A stretch of DNA of 64,000 nucleotides, from contig JAJDUJ010000026.1 in assembly GCA_022826705.1 (NCBI GenBank), positions 123,726-187,725 of the forward strand, given 5' to 3'. The DNA is from Acidimicrobiia bacterium. Its GTDB lineage: Bacteria; Actinomycetota; Acidimicrobiia; Acidimicrobiales; Bin134. Both the position numbers and the translations under genes were made by a program. Within the stretch, counting starts at the first letter, position 1. Every line of letters begins with the position of its first letter. Of the stretch, positions 49,315 through 58,296 are shown one piece after another. The notes under the pieces were generated by a model that saw nothing but the letters and a program-made list of their open reading frames with translations, had not been told where the DNA came from and did no database searches.

Positions 49315-50562
49315 CTAATTCCAGGTCACGTCTAAGGGCAGGTATTCGTGGCGGCGCACGAACATGCTCTTCTCCCAACGAGGTGAGTCGTCGTCGGCCA
49401 CACTGAACCACGAAGTGTCTTGCAGCAGACGCTCTAGCGAGCAGAGGGTCTCCAGTCGGGCCAGCGGAGCGCCCACGCAGTGGTGAATGCCCCGGCCGAA
49501 GGACAGGTGGCTGCGGGGGATCCGGCGGTCCAACACCACCTCGCCGGGTCGGTCGAACTCGGCAGGGTCCCGATTGGCCGACGACCACAGCAGAAAGACG
49601 GTGGTGCCGGCCTTGAGGGTCACGCCACCTAGTTCGCAATCGCGCTTGACCTGGCGATAGTGGCCCCTAAACGGCGACTCCAGCCTCACGGCCTCCTCGA
49701 TGAAGTTCTCCAAAAGGCTGTGGTCAGCCCGGATCTGTTCTTGGAGGGCGGGATCATCGGCCAGCATTCGCACCGCGTTGCCGATGAGCGATGCTGTGGA
49801 CTCCCCGCCTGCGCCGAGGAGCACCGTGAGTGTGCCTATGGCTTCGCCCCTGCTGATGTCACCGTTGGCCATTGCCTTGGCGCAGACTCCGAGCAGATCG
49901 TCACCCGGGTTGTTGCCGGCTTCGGCGAGCTTGGCGTACAAGAAGCGGCTCGAGCTGGAGTTGTCCTGGGAGATGGCGTTCATGGTTTCTCGCGTGTGGA
50001 AGCCGGCCAACAGCCGCCCACCCTGGAGGGCCCAATCCATCACATCGGGCCAGCTTTCATCGGGCAGTCCGATCAGCCGCCCTATAACCCGAGCGGGAAC
50101 GGGATGGGCCACGGTGTTGGCCCACTCAACCCTGGTCCCCTGCGAATGGGCCGCCGCGAACTGCTCGTCGATGAAAGTCTCGATCTCAGCTCGCATGGCT
50201 TCCATACGGCGAGCCACCAGCTCGGGAAACACCACGCTCCGATGAACGGTGTGCTCAGGAGGATCGGCGGTGGCCAGGGTGGTGGTGCCCTCGCCGAACT
50301 CGTCGGTGCGGAACAGCACGGGATTGCCGTCGTCGCCGGTGGCCAGCAACACGTCGAGGTGGTTGGAGAAGTCGTCGATCCGACGGAGGGCGTCCACAAT
50401 GAGCTCGTGGGTGGCCACAAAGGCCATGTCGAGCCCCGGCACCAACCACACCGGATGCTCCCGGCGCAGTCGTTCGTAGAGCGGATAGGGATTGGCCCAA
50501 ACCTGAGGATCGATGATCGTCCGAGGCTCCAGCGGAACGACCGAAGACGCAGCAGCGTTCAT
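49315..50562 (-). CDS. Cytochrome P450
   Basis: The start is ATG 50562 (MNAAASSVVPLEPRT). The 415-residue product has the P450 hallmarks: I-helix TVLLGAGGESTASLIGNAV, K-helix EAVRLESPFRGHYRQVKRD with ExxR, and the haem loop HLSFGRGIHHCVGAPLARLE with the thiolate Cys362. It uses O2 and reducing equivalents from a ferredoxin not encoded nearby to hydroxylate an organic compound. Length and motifs suit soluble actinobacterial P450s, among them steroid-active types. Convergence with an SMT-like gene suggests, but does not prove, a sterol substrate. Confidence 0.9.
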   Translation of the reverse strand: MNAAASSVVPLEPRTIIDPQVWANPYPLYERLRREHPVWLVPGLDMAFVATHELIVDALRRIDDFSNHLDVLLATGDDGNPVLFRTDEFGEGTTTLATADPPEHTVHRSVVFPELVARRMEAMRAEIETFIDEQFAAAHSQGTRVEWANTVAHPVPARVIGRLIGLPDESWPDVMDWALQGGRLLAGFHTRETMNAISQDNSSSSRFLYAKLAEAGNNPGDDLLGVCAKAMANGDISRGEAIGTLTVLLGAGGESTASLIGNAVRMLADDPALQEQIRADHSLLENFIEEAVRLESPFRGHYRQVKRDCELGGVTLKAGTTVFLLWSSANRDPAEFDRPGEVVLDRRIPRSHLSFGRGIHHCVGAPLARLETLCSLERLLQDTSWFSVADDDSPRWEKSMFVRRHEYLPLDVTWN

Positions 50563-50639
50563 GCCAAATACTGGCACAAGTCCTGTGAAGGCGGCGGCCC
50601 GCCTCGGCTGATCCACCGCCGATTTGGGAGAGTAGGGCG

Positions 50640-51623
50640 ATGACCGATTTCTTCTACGAGAAAGACGCTGATCTCGCCGCCTTGAACGGCCAGCAGGTGG
50701 CCGTGGTGGGCTACGGCAACCAGGGAAGGCCGTGGGCGCTCAATCTGCGCGATTCGGGGCTGTCGGTGTCGGTCCACGTGCGAGCCGACGAGACCCGCGA
50801 GCAGGCTATCGCCGACGGGTTCGACGCCGGAGACATAGCCGACGCCTCGTCGGCCGATGTGATCTGCGTGCTGACTCCCGACGATTCCATCCCCAGTTTG
50901 GGCCTCGCCCCTCGGCCCGAAGCGCTCACCATCGTGGCCAGCGGCTACACCCTGGCCTTCGACCGGTTCACTCCCGACGGCGATCTCGCCATGGTTGCCC
51001 CTCGGATGCTGGGCCCCGAGGTGCGGCGCTGCTACGAGGAAGGGGTCGGGTTCATCACCGCGGTGGGCGTACACCGCGACGCCACCGGCACCGCTGAGGC
51101 CCGAATGCTGGCGGTGGCCAAGGGCATCGGCGGACTCCGCCAGGGCGCTATCGCCATGACGCCCCACCAAGAGGCGGCGCTCGACTTGGCGGTGGAGCAG
51201 TTGCTGTCGCCGGTGCTGACCCATGTGAACACCAACTTCGTGCTGGTGATGCTGGAGCTGGGCATCCCGCTGGAGGCCATCACCACCGAGTTGTTCTACT
51301 CCGGGGAGGTGGAGCGCAACTACCGGCTGTTGCGGGAGGAGGGTTTCGTGGCCCAACTCGAGCACCACTCCCCGGCCAGCCAGTACGGCCAGCTCTCGCG
51401 GCGGGGTCGGTTTGACCATGTGGACGTGGCCACCACCATGAAGGAGCTGGTGGAGGACATCACCTCAGGCCGTTTCGCCGACGAGTGGGACGCCGAGGCG
51501 GCCGCCGGAGCGCCGACATTGGCCGAGCTGCGCGACCAGCACGCCGGGGAGTTGATCAAGGCCGTCGAAGACGATCTGCGGGCCAAGCTCGGGCCCGATG
51601 CCGGCCCTGCCGCCGGGGGGTGA
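50640..51623 (+). CDS. Ketol-acid reductoisomerase-like protein, altered active site
   Basis: The 327-residue product follows the class I KARI plan: VAVVGYGNQGRPWALNLRDSGLSVSV (NADPH loop), LAMVAPRMLGPEVRRCYEEGVG, a helical C-domain with ALDLAVEQLLSPVLTHVNTNFV, and SPASQYGQLSRRGRFD. The conserved APK lysine is Arg122 and the usual GPGH is MLGP. The metal Asp and Glu of the D-x-x-x-E pair are kept, but the later E-x-x-x-E pair is not clearly spaced. It is thus unlikely to be the housekeeping IlvC of valine/isoleucine synthesis, and other ilv genes are absent. Its stop overlaps the MFS start, so an export-linked or specialised metabolic role is possible. Confidence 0.75.
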   Translation: MTDFFYEKDADLAALNGQQVAVVGYGNQGRPWALNLRDSGLSVSVHVRADETREQAIADGFDAGDIADASSADVICVLTPDDSIPSLGLAPRPEALTIVASGYTLAFDRFTPDGDLAMVAPRMLGPEVRRCYEEGVGFITAVGVHRDATGTAEARMLAVAKGIGGLRQGAIAMTPHQEAALDLAVEQLLSPVLTHVNTNFVLVMLELGIPLEAITTELFYSGEVERNYRLLREEGFVAQLEHHSPASQYGQLSRRGRFDHVDVATTMKELVEDITSGRFADEWDAEAAAGAPTLAELRDQHAGELIKAVEDDLRAKLGPDAGPAAGG

Positions 51624-51667
51624 GCACCGAACCACCGCGAACCGACCGGCATCGGGGGGTGAGCACC
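51615..51667 (+). repeat. Duplicated 14-mer containing two GTG start codons
   Basis: GGGGGGTGAGCACC occurs at 51615-51628 and again, 39 bases later, at 51654-51667. Each copy holds a GTG in frame with the MFS protein preceded by a G-run. The first GTG overlaps the upstream stop (GTGA). The 13-codon spacing means both could initiate the same protein. Confidence 0.85.
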
Positions 51668-53086
51668 AAGTCGCAATGGAGTGACCGGCGGCGGCGGTTT
51701 CAGGATTGGCCCCACTACCGCTGGGCGGTGCTGGGGCTCACCATGGCCGGGATCGCCTCCACCAGTTTCCCGATCACCGTGCTGTCGGCGTCGTTGCCCG
51801 AGATCGCCAACGATCTCCAGACGTCGGAGAGCGCGGTGAGCTGGGTGCAGACCGCGCCGTTGATCGCAATGGCGGTGGGCACCCCCATCGCAGGCAAGTT
51901 CGGCGATCTGTACGGCCACCGTCGGCTGTACCTGTGGGGGTACGCCTTCGCCACCGGATTCACGGTGTTGACTGCCATAGCGTGGAACGTGGGCGCGCTG
52001 GTGGCGATGCGCACTCTCGGTTCGCTGATAGGGGCGGCCACGCTGCCCGCGTCCATGGCCATCATCATGACGGTGTTCGCCCGTCGGGAGCGGGCGTTGG
52101 CCTTGGGCTATTGGTCGGCGGTCACTGCCATGTCCCCGGCCATTGGAGTGGCGTTTGGCGGGTTCATGGTGGACGCCTTCGGCTGGAGGACCATCTTCTA
52201 CATCCAAGCAGTGCCCTCGCTGATCGCGCTATTGGCCGCCATCCCCCTGCTGCCCGACACTGCCCGAAAGCCCGAGGTGCGCTTCGATGTGGGCGGAGCG
52301 GTCAGCTTGGGTGTGGCGGTGACCGGCCTGCTCATGGCTATCAACCGAGGCCCGGAATGGGGCTGGGGCCACCCGCTCGTCGTGGCTGGATTGGCGGTCA
52401 GTCCAGTGGCCCTTGCAGTGTTCGCCGCCGTCGAGCGCCAGACCGCCGACCCGCTTTTTCCATTGGAGTTCCTGGCCCGGCGCGGGTTCGTGATCCCCAA
52501 CCTGGTCACATTCTTGGGCCACATGGCGTATATGGGCACGCTGGTGGTGGCGCCCTTCATGTTGGAGCGGTCGTTTGGGATCACCGAGGTGAGCCGGATA
52601 TCGGCGGCGCTCATCGCCCGGCCGGTGGGGTTCAGCGTGGGAGCGTGGTACGCCGGACGGGTGGAGTCGCGGGTAGGCGGGAGGACGATCATGATCGTCG
52701 GCGCGCTCACCATGTCAACAGCGCTAGCCGCAACCGGGGCTTCCGTCTTGGCCGGCTGGCTGGCTGGGGTGATCGTGCTGCTGTTTGTGGCCGGCGTTGG
52801 TCAAGGGGCCATCCGGACCCCCGCGGTGGCCGGGGTGGCCAACTCTGTGGACGACGCCGATCTGGGTGTGGCCACGGGATCGTTGCAGATGATCGGCCAC
52901 ATCGGAGCGGCTACCGGCATCACCATCATGATCACCGTGTTGGGTCCGAGTGACTCCTCGGAGCGGTTCTTCGCCATCTTCCTATTGGCGGCGGCCATCG
53001 CCTCGGCGTCGGCCTTCTCGGCCCGGTGGTCGCCTGGACTGGGAACCGCTAGGTCAGCGGGGGCAGGTCGCCGAAGTCGATGGTGA
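51620..53086 (+). CDS. MFS transporter (DHA2-like)
   Basis: GTG 51620 overlaps the previous stop. A second in-frame GTG at 51659 sits in a copy of the same 14-mer. The 488-residue product has 14-helix DHA2-type features: TSFPITVLSASLPEIANDLQTSESAVSWVQTAPLIAMAVGTPIAGKFGDLYGHRRLYLWGYAFATGFTVL, with the GKFGDLYGHRR loop. It is a proton-driven exporter. Its last 38 bases overlap the convergent small gene at 53049. Translational coupling to the KARI-like gene suggests that it exports a related metabolite. Confidence 0.82.
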   Translation: MSTEPPRTDRHRGVSTKSQWSDRRRRFQDWPHYRWAVLGLTMAGIASTSFPITVLSASLPEIANDLQTSESAVSWVQTAPLIAMAVGTPIAGKFGDLYGHRRLYLWGYAFATGFTVLTAIAWNVGALVAMRTLGSLIGAATLPASMAIIMTVFARRERALALGYWSAVTAMSPAIGVAFGGFMVDAFGWRTIFYIQAVPSLIALLAAIPLLPDTARKPEVRFDVGGAVSLGVAVTGLLMAINRGPEWGWGHPLVVAGLAVSPVALAVFAAVERQTADPLFPLEFLARRGFVIPNLVTFLGHMAYMGTLVVAPFMLERSFGITEVSRISAALIARPVGFSVGAWYAGRVESRVGGRTIMIVGALTMSTALAATGASVLAGWLAGVIVLLFVAGVGQGAIRTPAVAGVANSVDDADLGVATGSLQMIGHIGAATGITIMITVLGPSDSSERFFAIFLLAAAIASASAFSARWSPGLGTARSAGAGRRSRW

Positions 53087-53348
53087 AGGGCATATCGGGC
53101 TCGGGCTCGTCGTCTTCCTGCTGGATCTCCACCCGAACCTTCTCCGGCTCCAGAATCTCGCCCAAGGCCACCATGGCCGCGCCGATGGCCGAGCCGCCCG
53201 CAGAGCCGGTGACCTTTTGCATCACCCCTTCGGGCGGCTCGTAGTCCCGCGGATCAGACCACTGGAACTCCAAATCCTCGGCTTCGCCATCACGTTTCCT
53301 GGCCGGTTCCCCGGTTGCCAGATCCTCGGCTTCCTCCGGCTCGGGCAT
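53049..53348 (-). CDS. Hypothetical acidic protein
   Basis: I do not recognise this 99-residue protein. It is very acidic (MPEPEEAEDLATGEPARKRDGEAEDLEFQWSDPRDYEPPEGVMQKVTGSAGGSAIGAAMVALGEILEPEKVRVEIQQEDDEPEPD), with a short glycine/alanine-rich hydrophobic patch and no signal peptide. The gene lies 28 bases downstream of EF-G2 on the same strand, so it may be co-transcribed. It overlaps the end of the convergent MFS gene by 38 bases. Confidence 0.65.
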   Translation of the reverse strand: MPEPEEAEDLATGEPARKRDGEAEDLEFQWSDPRDYEPPEGVMQKVTGSAGGSAIGAAMVALGEILEPEKVRVEIQQEDDEPEPDMPFTIDFGDLPPLT

Positions 53349-53376
53349 CTGTCCAGTCTACCGATAGACCACTGAA

Positions 53377-55413
53377 TCAGGCAGTGGCTGCTTCGGGGAG
53401 GGCGCCACTGAGGATCTCGTAGGCCACCCGCTCGGCCTTGAACCGGGCCCGGCCGCCGGTGAGCGAGCGCAGCTCGATGGCATAGCGCACCAGCTCCGCC
53501 TCGGGGACGATGGCGTGGATCACCTGTTCGCCCCACGGTCCCGCGTCAGTGCCCTGCACCTGGCCCCGGCGGGACGACAGGTCGCCCATCACGTCGCCCT
53601 GATACTCCGGGGCAACGGTGATCTCCACCTGGGCCATGGGCTCCAGCACCACCGGGTTGGCCTGGGTGAAGGCCGCGCTGAACGCCAGCTTGCCGGCCAT
53701 GTTGAAGCTGAACTCGGATGAGTCCACCGAGTGGTGCTTGCCGTCGTACAGCGTAGCCTTCACGTCCACAATGGGGAATCCCAGATCGCCCCCGTCGGCC
53801 ATGGCGTCGCGGATGCCGGCCTCCACGGCGGGAATGTACGACCGGGGAATCGAGCCCCCGGTTATGGCGTCCACGAACTCGAAGCCGCTGCCTCGGGGCA
53901 GCGGCTCGATGCGCACATAGGCCACCCCGAACTGCCCGTGCCCGCCGGACTGCTTCTTGTGCTTGCCCTCGGCGTCCCCGTTGCCGGTGACGGTTTGGCG
54001 ATAGGGGACCCGCAGGTCTTCGGTCTCCACCTCTATGCCCATCCGGTCGAGACGGGCAATGGCCAGCCGGAGATGGGCCTCGCCCAACCCCCATAGCAGG
54101 GTTTGATGGGTCTCCTCGCTGCGCTCCAGAAGCAGCGACGGGTCTTCATCGGTGAGCCGCCGCAGCCCGGTGCCCAACTTGTCCTCGGCGGCCCGGGTCT
54201 TGGGAACCAGCCCGTAGGCCAGCACCGGCTCAGGCCAGGGCTCCATCTGGACGACGGCCCGTCCTGCGTTGGTGAGGGTGTCGCCGGTGCGGGTCTGCTG
54301 GAGCTTGGTGACCCCACCGATGTCTCCCGCGGAGATGCCGTCGACGTCCTGCTGCGAGCCTCCCACCAGGCTGACCAAACCCCGCAGCCTCTCGCTGTCG
54401 CCAGAAGTGGAGTTGGTGAGGTTGTCGTCCCGGTTGATGGTGCCCGACAGCACTCGGAACAGGGATATCTGGCCCACGTAGTCGTCGCTGATGGTTTTGA
54501 ACACGCAGGCGAGCTGGTCACCGCTGGGATCGCAGGCCGGCTCGGAGTCGATGTCGCTCATGGTGACGGTCATGGCCCGAGAGGCGGGCGCGGGGCCGAT
54601 CTCCACCAGGAAGTTGGCCAATCGATCCACCGCAATCGGCCCGGTAGCCGAGCCGCACACCACGGGGAACACCGAGCCGTCGGCCACGCCCCGCCCGAGC
54701 ACCACCTCAAGCTCGGCCGGGCTGGGGACATTGCCGTCGAGGTACTGCTCCAACATGTCGTCGTCGGCCACCACGATGCCCTCCACGAGCTGCTCGTGGA
54801 CCTCGGCCTCCTGATCCTCCATCTCCTCGGGAATCTGGGTCTCTTCGGCGGAACCGCTGTCGTAGATGTAGGCCTTGTCGGTGAGCAGGTCGGCGATGCC
54901 GTGGAAGCTGGGACCCGCGCCGATAGGCAACTCCAATGGGGCGACTCCGGCGCCGAAGGCGTCTTGCAGTTCGGTGAGGACGTTCTCGAAGCTGGCGTGC
55001 TCCCGGTCGAGCTTGTTCACGAACACGATGCGGGGCAGGCCGGCGTCGGCAGCTTGGCGCCAGATGGCGGTGGCCCGGTGGTCCACCCCGCTGGATGCGT
55101 CGATCACGAACACCAGAAGATCGGCCACCTGGAGAGCGGCGTGCAGCTCGCCGGCGTAGTCGGGAGCGCCCGGCGTGTCGATCAGGTTGATCTTGTGGCC
55201 GTGCCAGTCGAAGCTGGCCAGAGCCAGCGATTGGCTGTGGGTGGCGGCCTTCTCCTCAGGGCTGAAGTCGCAAACCGTGGTGCCTTCCTCCACCCGACCC
55301 GTGCGGTCGATGACCCCGGCCCGGTACAGCAGCGCCTCAGCCAGCGTGGTCTTTCCCGATCCCTGCGACCCCACCAGCGCGACGTTGCGGATCTTCTCCG
55401 GTGCGACAGCCAT
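53377..55413 (-). CDS. fusA2: Elongation factor G-like protein (EF-G2)
   Basis: The start is ATG 55413 (MAVAPEKIRNVALVGSQGSGKTT). The 678-residue GTPase has all five EF-G domains in order, with P-loop GSQGSGKT at 15-22, DTPG at 79-82, FVNKLD, and the C-terminal PVVLEPMAQVEITVAPEYQGDVMGDLSSRRGQVQG. The residue after DTPG, a GTPase-activating His in canonical EF-G (DTPGH), is Ala83 here. This matches the second, non-essential EF-G of actinobacteria rather than the main translocase. It may act in ribosome release or stress. The upstream frame to 55866 is non-coding filler. Confidence 0.9.
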   Translation of the reverse strand: MAVAPEKIRNVALVGSQGSGKTTLAEALLYRAGVIDRTGRVEEGTTVCDFSPEEKAATHSQSLALASFDWHGHKINLIDTPGAPDYAGELHAALQVADLLVFVIDASSGVDHRATAIWRQAADAGLPRIVFVNKLDREHASFENVLTELQDAFGAGVAPLELPIGAGPSFHGIADLLTDKAYIYDSGSAEETQIPEEMEDQEAEVHEQLVEGIVVADDDMLEQYLDGNVPSPAELEVVLGRGVADGSVFPVVCGSATGPIAVDRLANFLVEIGPAPASRAMTVTMSDIDSEPACDPSGDQLACVFKTISDDYVGQISLFRVLSGTINRDDNLTNSTSGDSERLRGLVSLVGGSQQDVDGISAGDIGGVTKLQQTRTGDTLTNAGRAVVQMEPWPEPVLAYGLVPKTRAAEDKLGTGLRRLTDEDPSLLLERSEETHQTLLWGLGEAHLRLAIARLDRMGIEVETEDLRVPYRQTVTGNGDAEGKHKKQSGGHGQFGVAYVRIEPLPRGSGFEFVDAITGGSIPRSYIPAVEAGIRDAMADGGDLGFPIVDVKATLYDGKHHSVDSSEFSFNMAGKLAFSAAFTQANPVVLEPMAQVEITVAPEYQGDVMGDLSSRRGQVQGTDAGPWGEQVIHAIVPEAELVRYAIELRSLTGGRARFKAERVAYEILSGALPEAATA

Positions 55414-55445
55414 CAATTTCCCCCTATGGACTATGGGTTCATACC

Positions 55446-55469
55446 GCGGTAGGCCGCTGAGCCTACCGC
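55446..55469 (-). terminator. Perfect 9-bp stem-loop after the large secreted-protein gene
   Basis: GCGGTAGGC (55446-55454), a six-base loop, and GCCTACCGC (55461-55469) form a perfect stem 30 bases beyond the stop of the secreted-protein gene and 33 bases before the EF-G2 start. It probably ends the upstream transcript. No U-run follows, as is usual in this group of bacteria. A weaker GTGGG/CCCAC pair lies beside it. Confidence 0.55.
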
Positions 55470-55498
55470 CCATCGCGAGTGGGTTCCCACTGGAGTCG

Positions 55499-58114
55499 CT
55501 AGCCGTCTTCGTCGGCGGATTCGTCTTCCATATCTGGCTTGGGGGGCCTGGAGACTTCGATGAGGCTGCTGCGGTACCACACGCCCTCGTCGAGGTCGGC
55601 GGGCAGGTAGGCAATGTCGGGGATGTAGGTGTGGCCGCGGAAATCGCTGAAGCCCAGTTGGACCCGCCCGTCGGCCAAGCGGCGGGCGCGGATCTGGCCG
55701 ATCGACGTGTCGTCCAACTCCACATCCAAAGTGGAGTACCACGTGCCGAATTGCGTGTCAGCGGGCAGGTAGCGCCGCTCGGGCAGGATCTCGAAGCCGC
55801 TGGACAGCTCCACGCCATGCTCGATGCGACCGTCTTCGCCGAGTCGGGCCATGACACGCAGGCCAATCGGCGGATCGGGCTCGGGCTCTTCCTCGGGCTC
55901 GGGAAGGGTCTCTGGTTCGATCAACTCGAGGAGCTGCTCGCTCTGGTCGAGGCCGAGTCGCTCGAGGAACCGGGAATTGGCCGCATCCACGTTCTCAACC
56001 GCGCAGAGCACGTTGTCGATGGCCACGATGTAGGCCAAAAGGGCCGCCCTCATCTCGGCGTCGAGTTGTCCCAGGGCCTCGGCGCCTTCGATGCCGGCCA
56101 GCGCCAGCGGCTCGCTGAGCGGGCTTTCGCCGGTGTCGCAGATCGGTTGGGCAGACAGCATCGCCTGGACTTCAGGATCGTCCCAGCCCAGCTCAGCAGC
56201 TCGTGCCGATGCCACAATCTCACCAGCCGAGGCTATTGGCGCGGTGACGTGTTCGGCGTAGGCGAGCTGGGCCTGGACGTCCGATGCCTCTTCGAAGGTC
56301 AAGGCTTCGCCGCTGTCAATCCGCTCCAAGAGCGCGTGCCAAGAATCTGCCAGATGCGCGTAGGTTGCTGACGCTCCGTCGGCCAGCTCGAGCACCAGAT
56401 CCTCGACGGCTACCGGGCTGATTGCCTCGCCGGCGGCCAACGTCTCGGGCAGTCCTGAAGCTTGGACCACTGCCGCATATTGAGCAGCGGCCACATTGCG
56501 TACCGCGCTCGACGAAGGGCTGTCCACCGCGACTTCTGCGGGTGATTCGGATTCCGGCAGATTCGCAATCGCCGGCCGGTGGAAGATGCCCTCGAGCAGC
56601 TGCGTGCGCACCCCGGCGGCGTACTGGGCCTTCTCCTGAGTCTCGGCGTCGATTTCGGCTTCGGGGTCGTCCACGGAGGACACCGTGGTGACCACCGTCC
56701 CTTCTTCATCCTCACCTTCCACGTCTTCGTCGAGTTCCGCTGAGACCGAATAGACCTGGCCGTCGACTTCCACCAGCACCGGGCCGTAGGTTGGATTGCT
56801 CAGCACCATCAGGTCGTGCCAGAGGCCGTGGAATCCGAGTTCGTCCTCGTTGCCGTCGCGGGCAATTACCGCGGTGAACACCCAGGTGGGGCCGGTTCTG
56901 TCGAATGTCACCGAGTGTGGGGCTACCTGCTCCGTCGTCGTGCTCGTTGCGCTCGCCGTTGCCTCGTTGGTGTGGTACGAGGCGCCGGCGGGCCAGAGGT
57001 TCGAGAGCACAGGGCCGATGCGGTCGAACACCCGGGGTCCGATCGCGTACAAGATGGCGTGGCTTTCCTGGTCGGGGAATTCGTCGCCGCCCGCGTTGCC
57101 GATGCGGTAGTTGATGGTCAGCGGGTCACCGGCCACCACCTCGGTGGGGATGTCGATTTCTTCGATTTTCAACAAGGGGCTGCGCTGGCTGGCCTCTTCT
57201 TCCACGATGGTGAGGGTGAGGGTGAAGTCGATCCGGGGACCCTGAAGGTCTCTGGTACGGTAGGTGGTTGCCTCTATCCCGTAGACATCGGCTGGCAAGT
57301 ACTGCTCGACCCGGGAGTTGCGGGTCCCGCCGGCGTCGTCGTTGTGGGCGACCTGGCCGGGTACCACCGAACGCAAGGCCACGATGGGGGCCACAATCAG
57401 CACCGTATCGCCGATCTCCGAAGTCAGGTCGACCCGCACCCGGGCGCCCTCGGGCAGGGTGAACACGAAGTAGTTGGACGGGTGTCCGGTAAGGAAGATC
57501 GACTGGCAGGATTCGGGGGTCCAGAAGCCCGTTACCTCGATGTCTTGATCGGGCGTCAACTCGCCCAACGCCTGCGGGGCGCAGGTGGCTACCTGGGTAA
57601 CCGCCACCGTGAAGTCAGCCGCTCCCCTCACCCGGCCCGGGGTGGTGGTGGCCTCTATCAGATAGACGCCCGCCTGGAGCTCGCGCTCGATGCGAGCGTC
57701 GAGGGCGCCCACGCCGCCGTCATCATTCTCGGTAATCCGGTTGCCGTCCTCGTCCAGCAGATAGAGGTAGGGGTCGCCTTCAGAGGAGTTCAAGTCGACC
57801 CTGATTCGCCCAGTGTCGGCAATCTCGAACCGATAGGTGTGGGCATCGCTGTCGAGGCGGAAACGCGAATCGCAGTCCTCGGTGCTCCAGCGACCGCTCG
57901 CTTCCAGCGAGCTGCCCGGAGCATTGCCCAGCGCTCCCAAATCGACAATCTCGCAGCTTGGTTCCTCTTGAGTGGTCACCTCGTCTTCGCTGATCAGCGC
58001 TGGCTCTTGGGCCGAGGCCGCTCCAGCCCCGCCAAAGGCCAGCACCCCGGCCAACAAGGCGACAGCCACCCCAGCGGTTGCCGCCGTACGCTTTGTCCTC
58101 TTTGCTCGTTTCAC
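55499..58114 (-). CDS. Large secreted protein with PPC-like domains and W/RFLP repeats
   Basis: GTG 58114 has a GGGGAG site. The 871-residue product starts with a signal peptide ([35 protein letters not shown]). Two PPC-type beta-domains follow ([41 protein letters not shown] near 90-170, and [28 protein letters not shown] near 205-290), then a CARDB-like stretch near 320-440 and a helical region near 500-730. It ends in two repeats ([15 protein letters not shown]...[14 protein letters not shown] and [13 protein letters not shown]...[16 protein letters not shown]) related to those in the amidase at 7422. It is probably an exported binding or surface protein. No catalytic motif is visible. Confidence 0.82.
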   Translation of the reverse strand: MKRAKRTKRTAATAGVAVALLAGVLAFGGAGAASAQEPALISEDEVTTQEEPSCEIVDLGALGNAPGSSLEASGRWSTEDCDSRFRLDSDAHTYRFEIADTGRIRVDLNSSEGDPYLYLLDEDGNRITENDDGGVGALDARIERELQAGVYLIEATTTPGRVRGAADFTVAVTQVATCAPQALGELTPDQDIEVTGFWTPESCQSIFLTGHPSNYFVFTLPEGARVRVDLTSEIGDTVLIVAPIVALRSVVPGQVAHNDDAGGTRNSRVEQYLPADVYGIEATTYRTRDLQGPRIDFTLTLTIVEEEASQRSPLLKIEEIDIPTEVVAGDPLTINYRIGNAGGDEFPDQESHAILYAIGPRVFDRIGPVLSNLWPAGASYHTNEATASATSTTTEQVAPHSVTFDRTGPTWVFTAVIARDGNEDELGFHGLWHDLMVLSNPTYGPVLVEVDGQVYSVSAELDEDVEGEDEEGTVVTTVSSVDDPEAEIDAETQEKAQYAAGVRTQLLEGIFHRPAIANLPESESPAEVAVDSPSSSAVRNVAAAQYAAVVQASGLPETLAAGEAISPVAVEDLVLELADGASATYAHLADSWHALLERIDSGEALTFEEASDVQAQLAYAEHVTAPIASAGEIVASARAAELGWDDPEVQAMLSAQPICDTGESPLSEPLALAGIEGAEALGQLDAEMRAALLAYIVAIDNVLCAVENVDAANSRFLERLGLDQSEQLLELIEPETLPEPEEEPEPDPPIGLRVMARLGEDGRIEHGVELSSGFEILPERRYLPADTQFGTWYSTLDVELDDTSIGQIRARRLADGRVQLGFSDFRGHTYIPDIAYLPADLDEGVWYRSSLIEVSRPPKPDMEDESADEDG

Positions 58115-58244
58115 CCCGTACTCCCCATCAGCCAGTCGCCGTAGTCGAATGTCTTCGTTTGAGACGCGACGGCAAGACTATTCAGTATCAAGGCAGCCAA
58201 ACGACCTCAGCAGCTTGTTCATACTGGTTGGGTCTTCATGCAGG

Positions 58245-58289
58245 CCGGTTCGGCAACCGGAGGGGATTGCCTGCGGCAGCCTCTACACT
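58245..58289 (+). promoter_or_regulatory. Palindrome and -10-like element before msrA
   Basis: CCGGTT-CGGC-AACCGG (58245-58260) is a perfect 6-bp inverted repeat with a four-base centre. TACACT (58284-58289) resembles a -10 box and ends seven bases before the msrA ATG. Transcription would then start at or next to the ATG, giving a leaderless message. The palindrome would sit in the -35 region, where an oxidative-stress repressor could act. Confidence 0.45.
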
Positions 58290-58296
58290 TCGGGGC

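Noticed and set aside
54103..55452. A 449-codon open frame antisense to EF-G2
   Set aside because: It is a compositional shadow with no recognisable domain. EF-G2 is complete on the other strand.
56816..58144. A 442-codon open frame antisense to the large secreted protein
   Set aside because: Its translation is biased and motif-free, while the reverse frame has a signal peptide and known folds.
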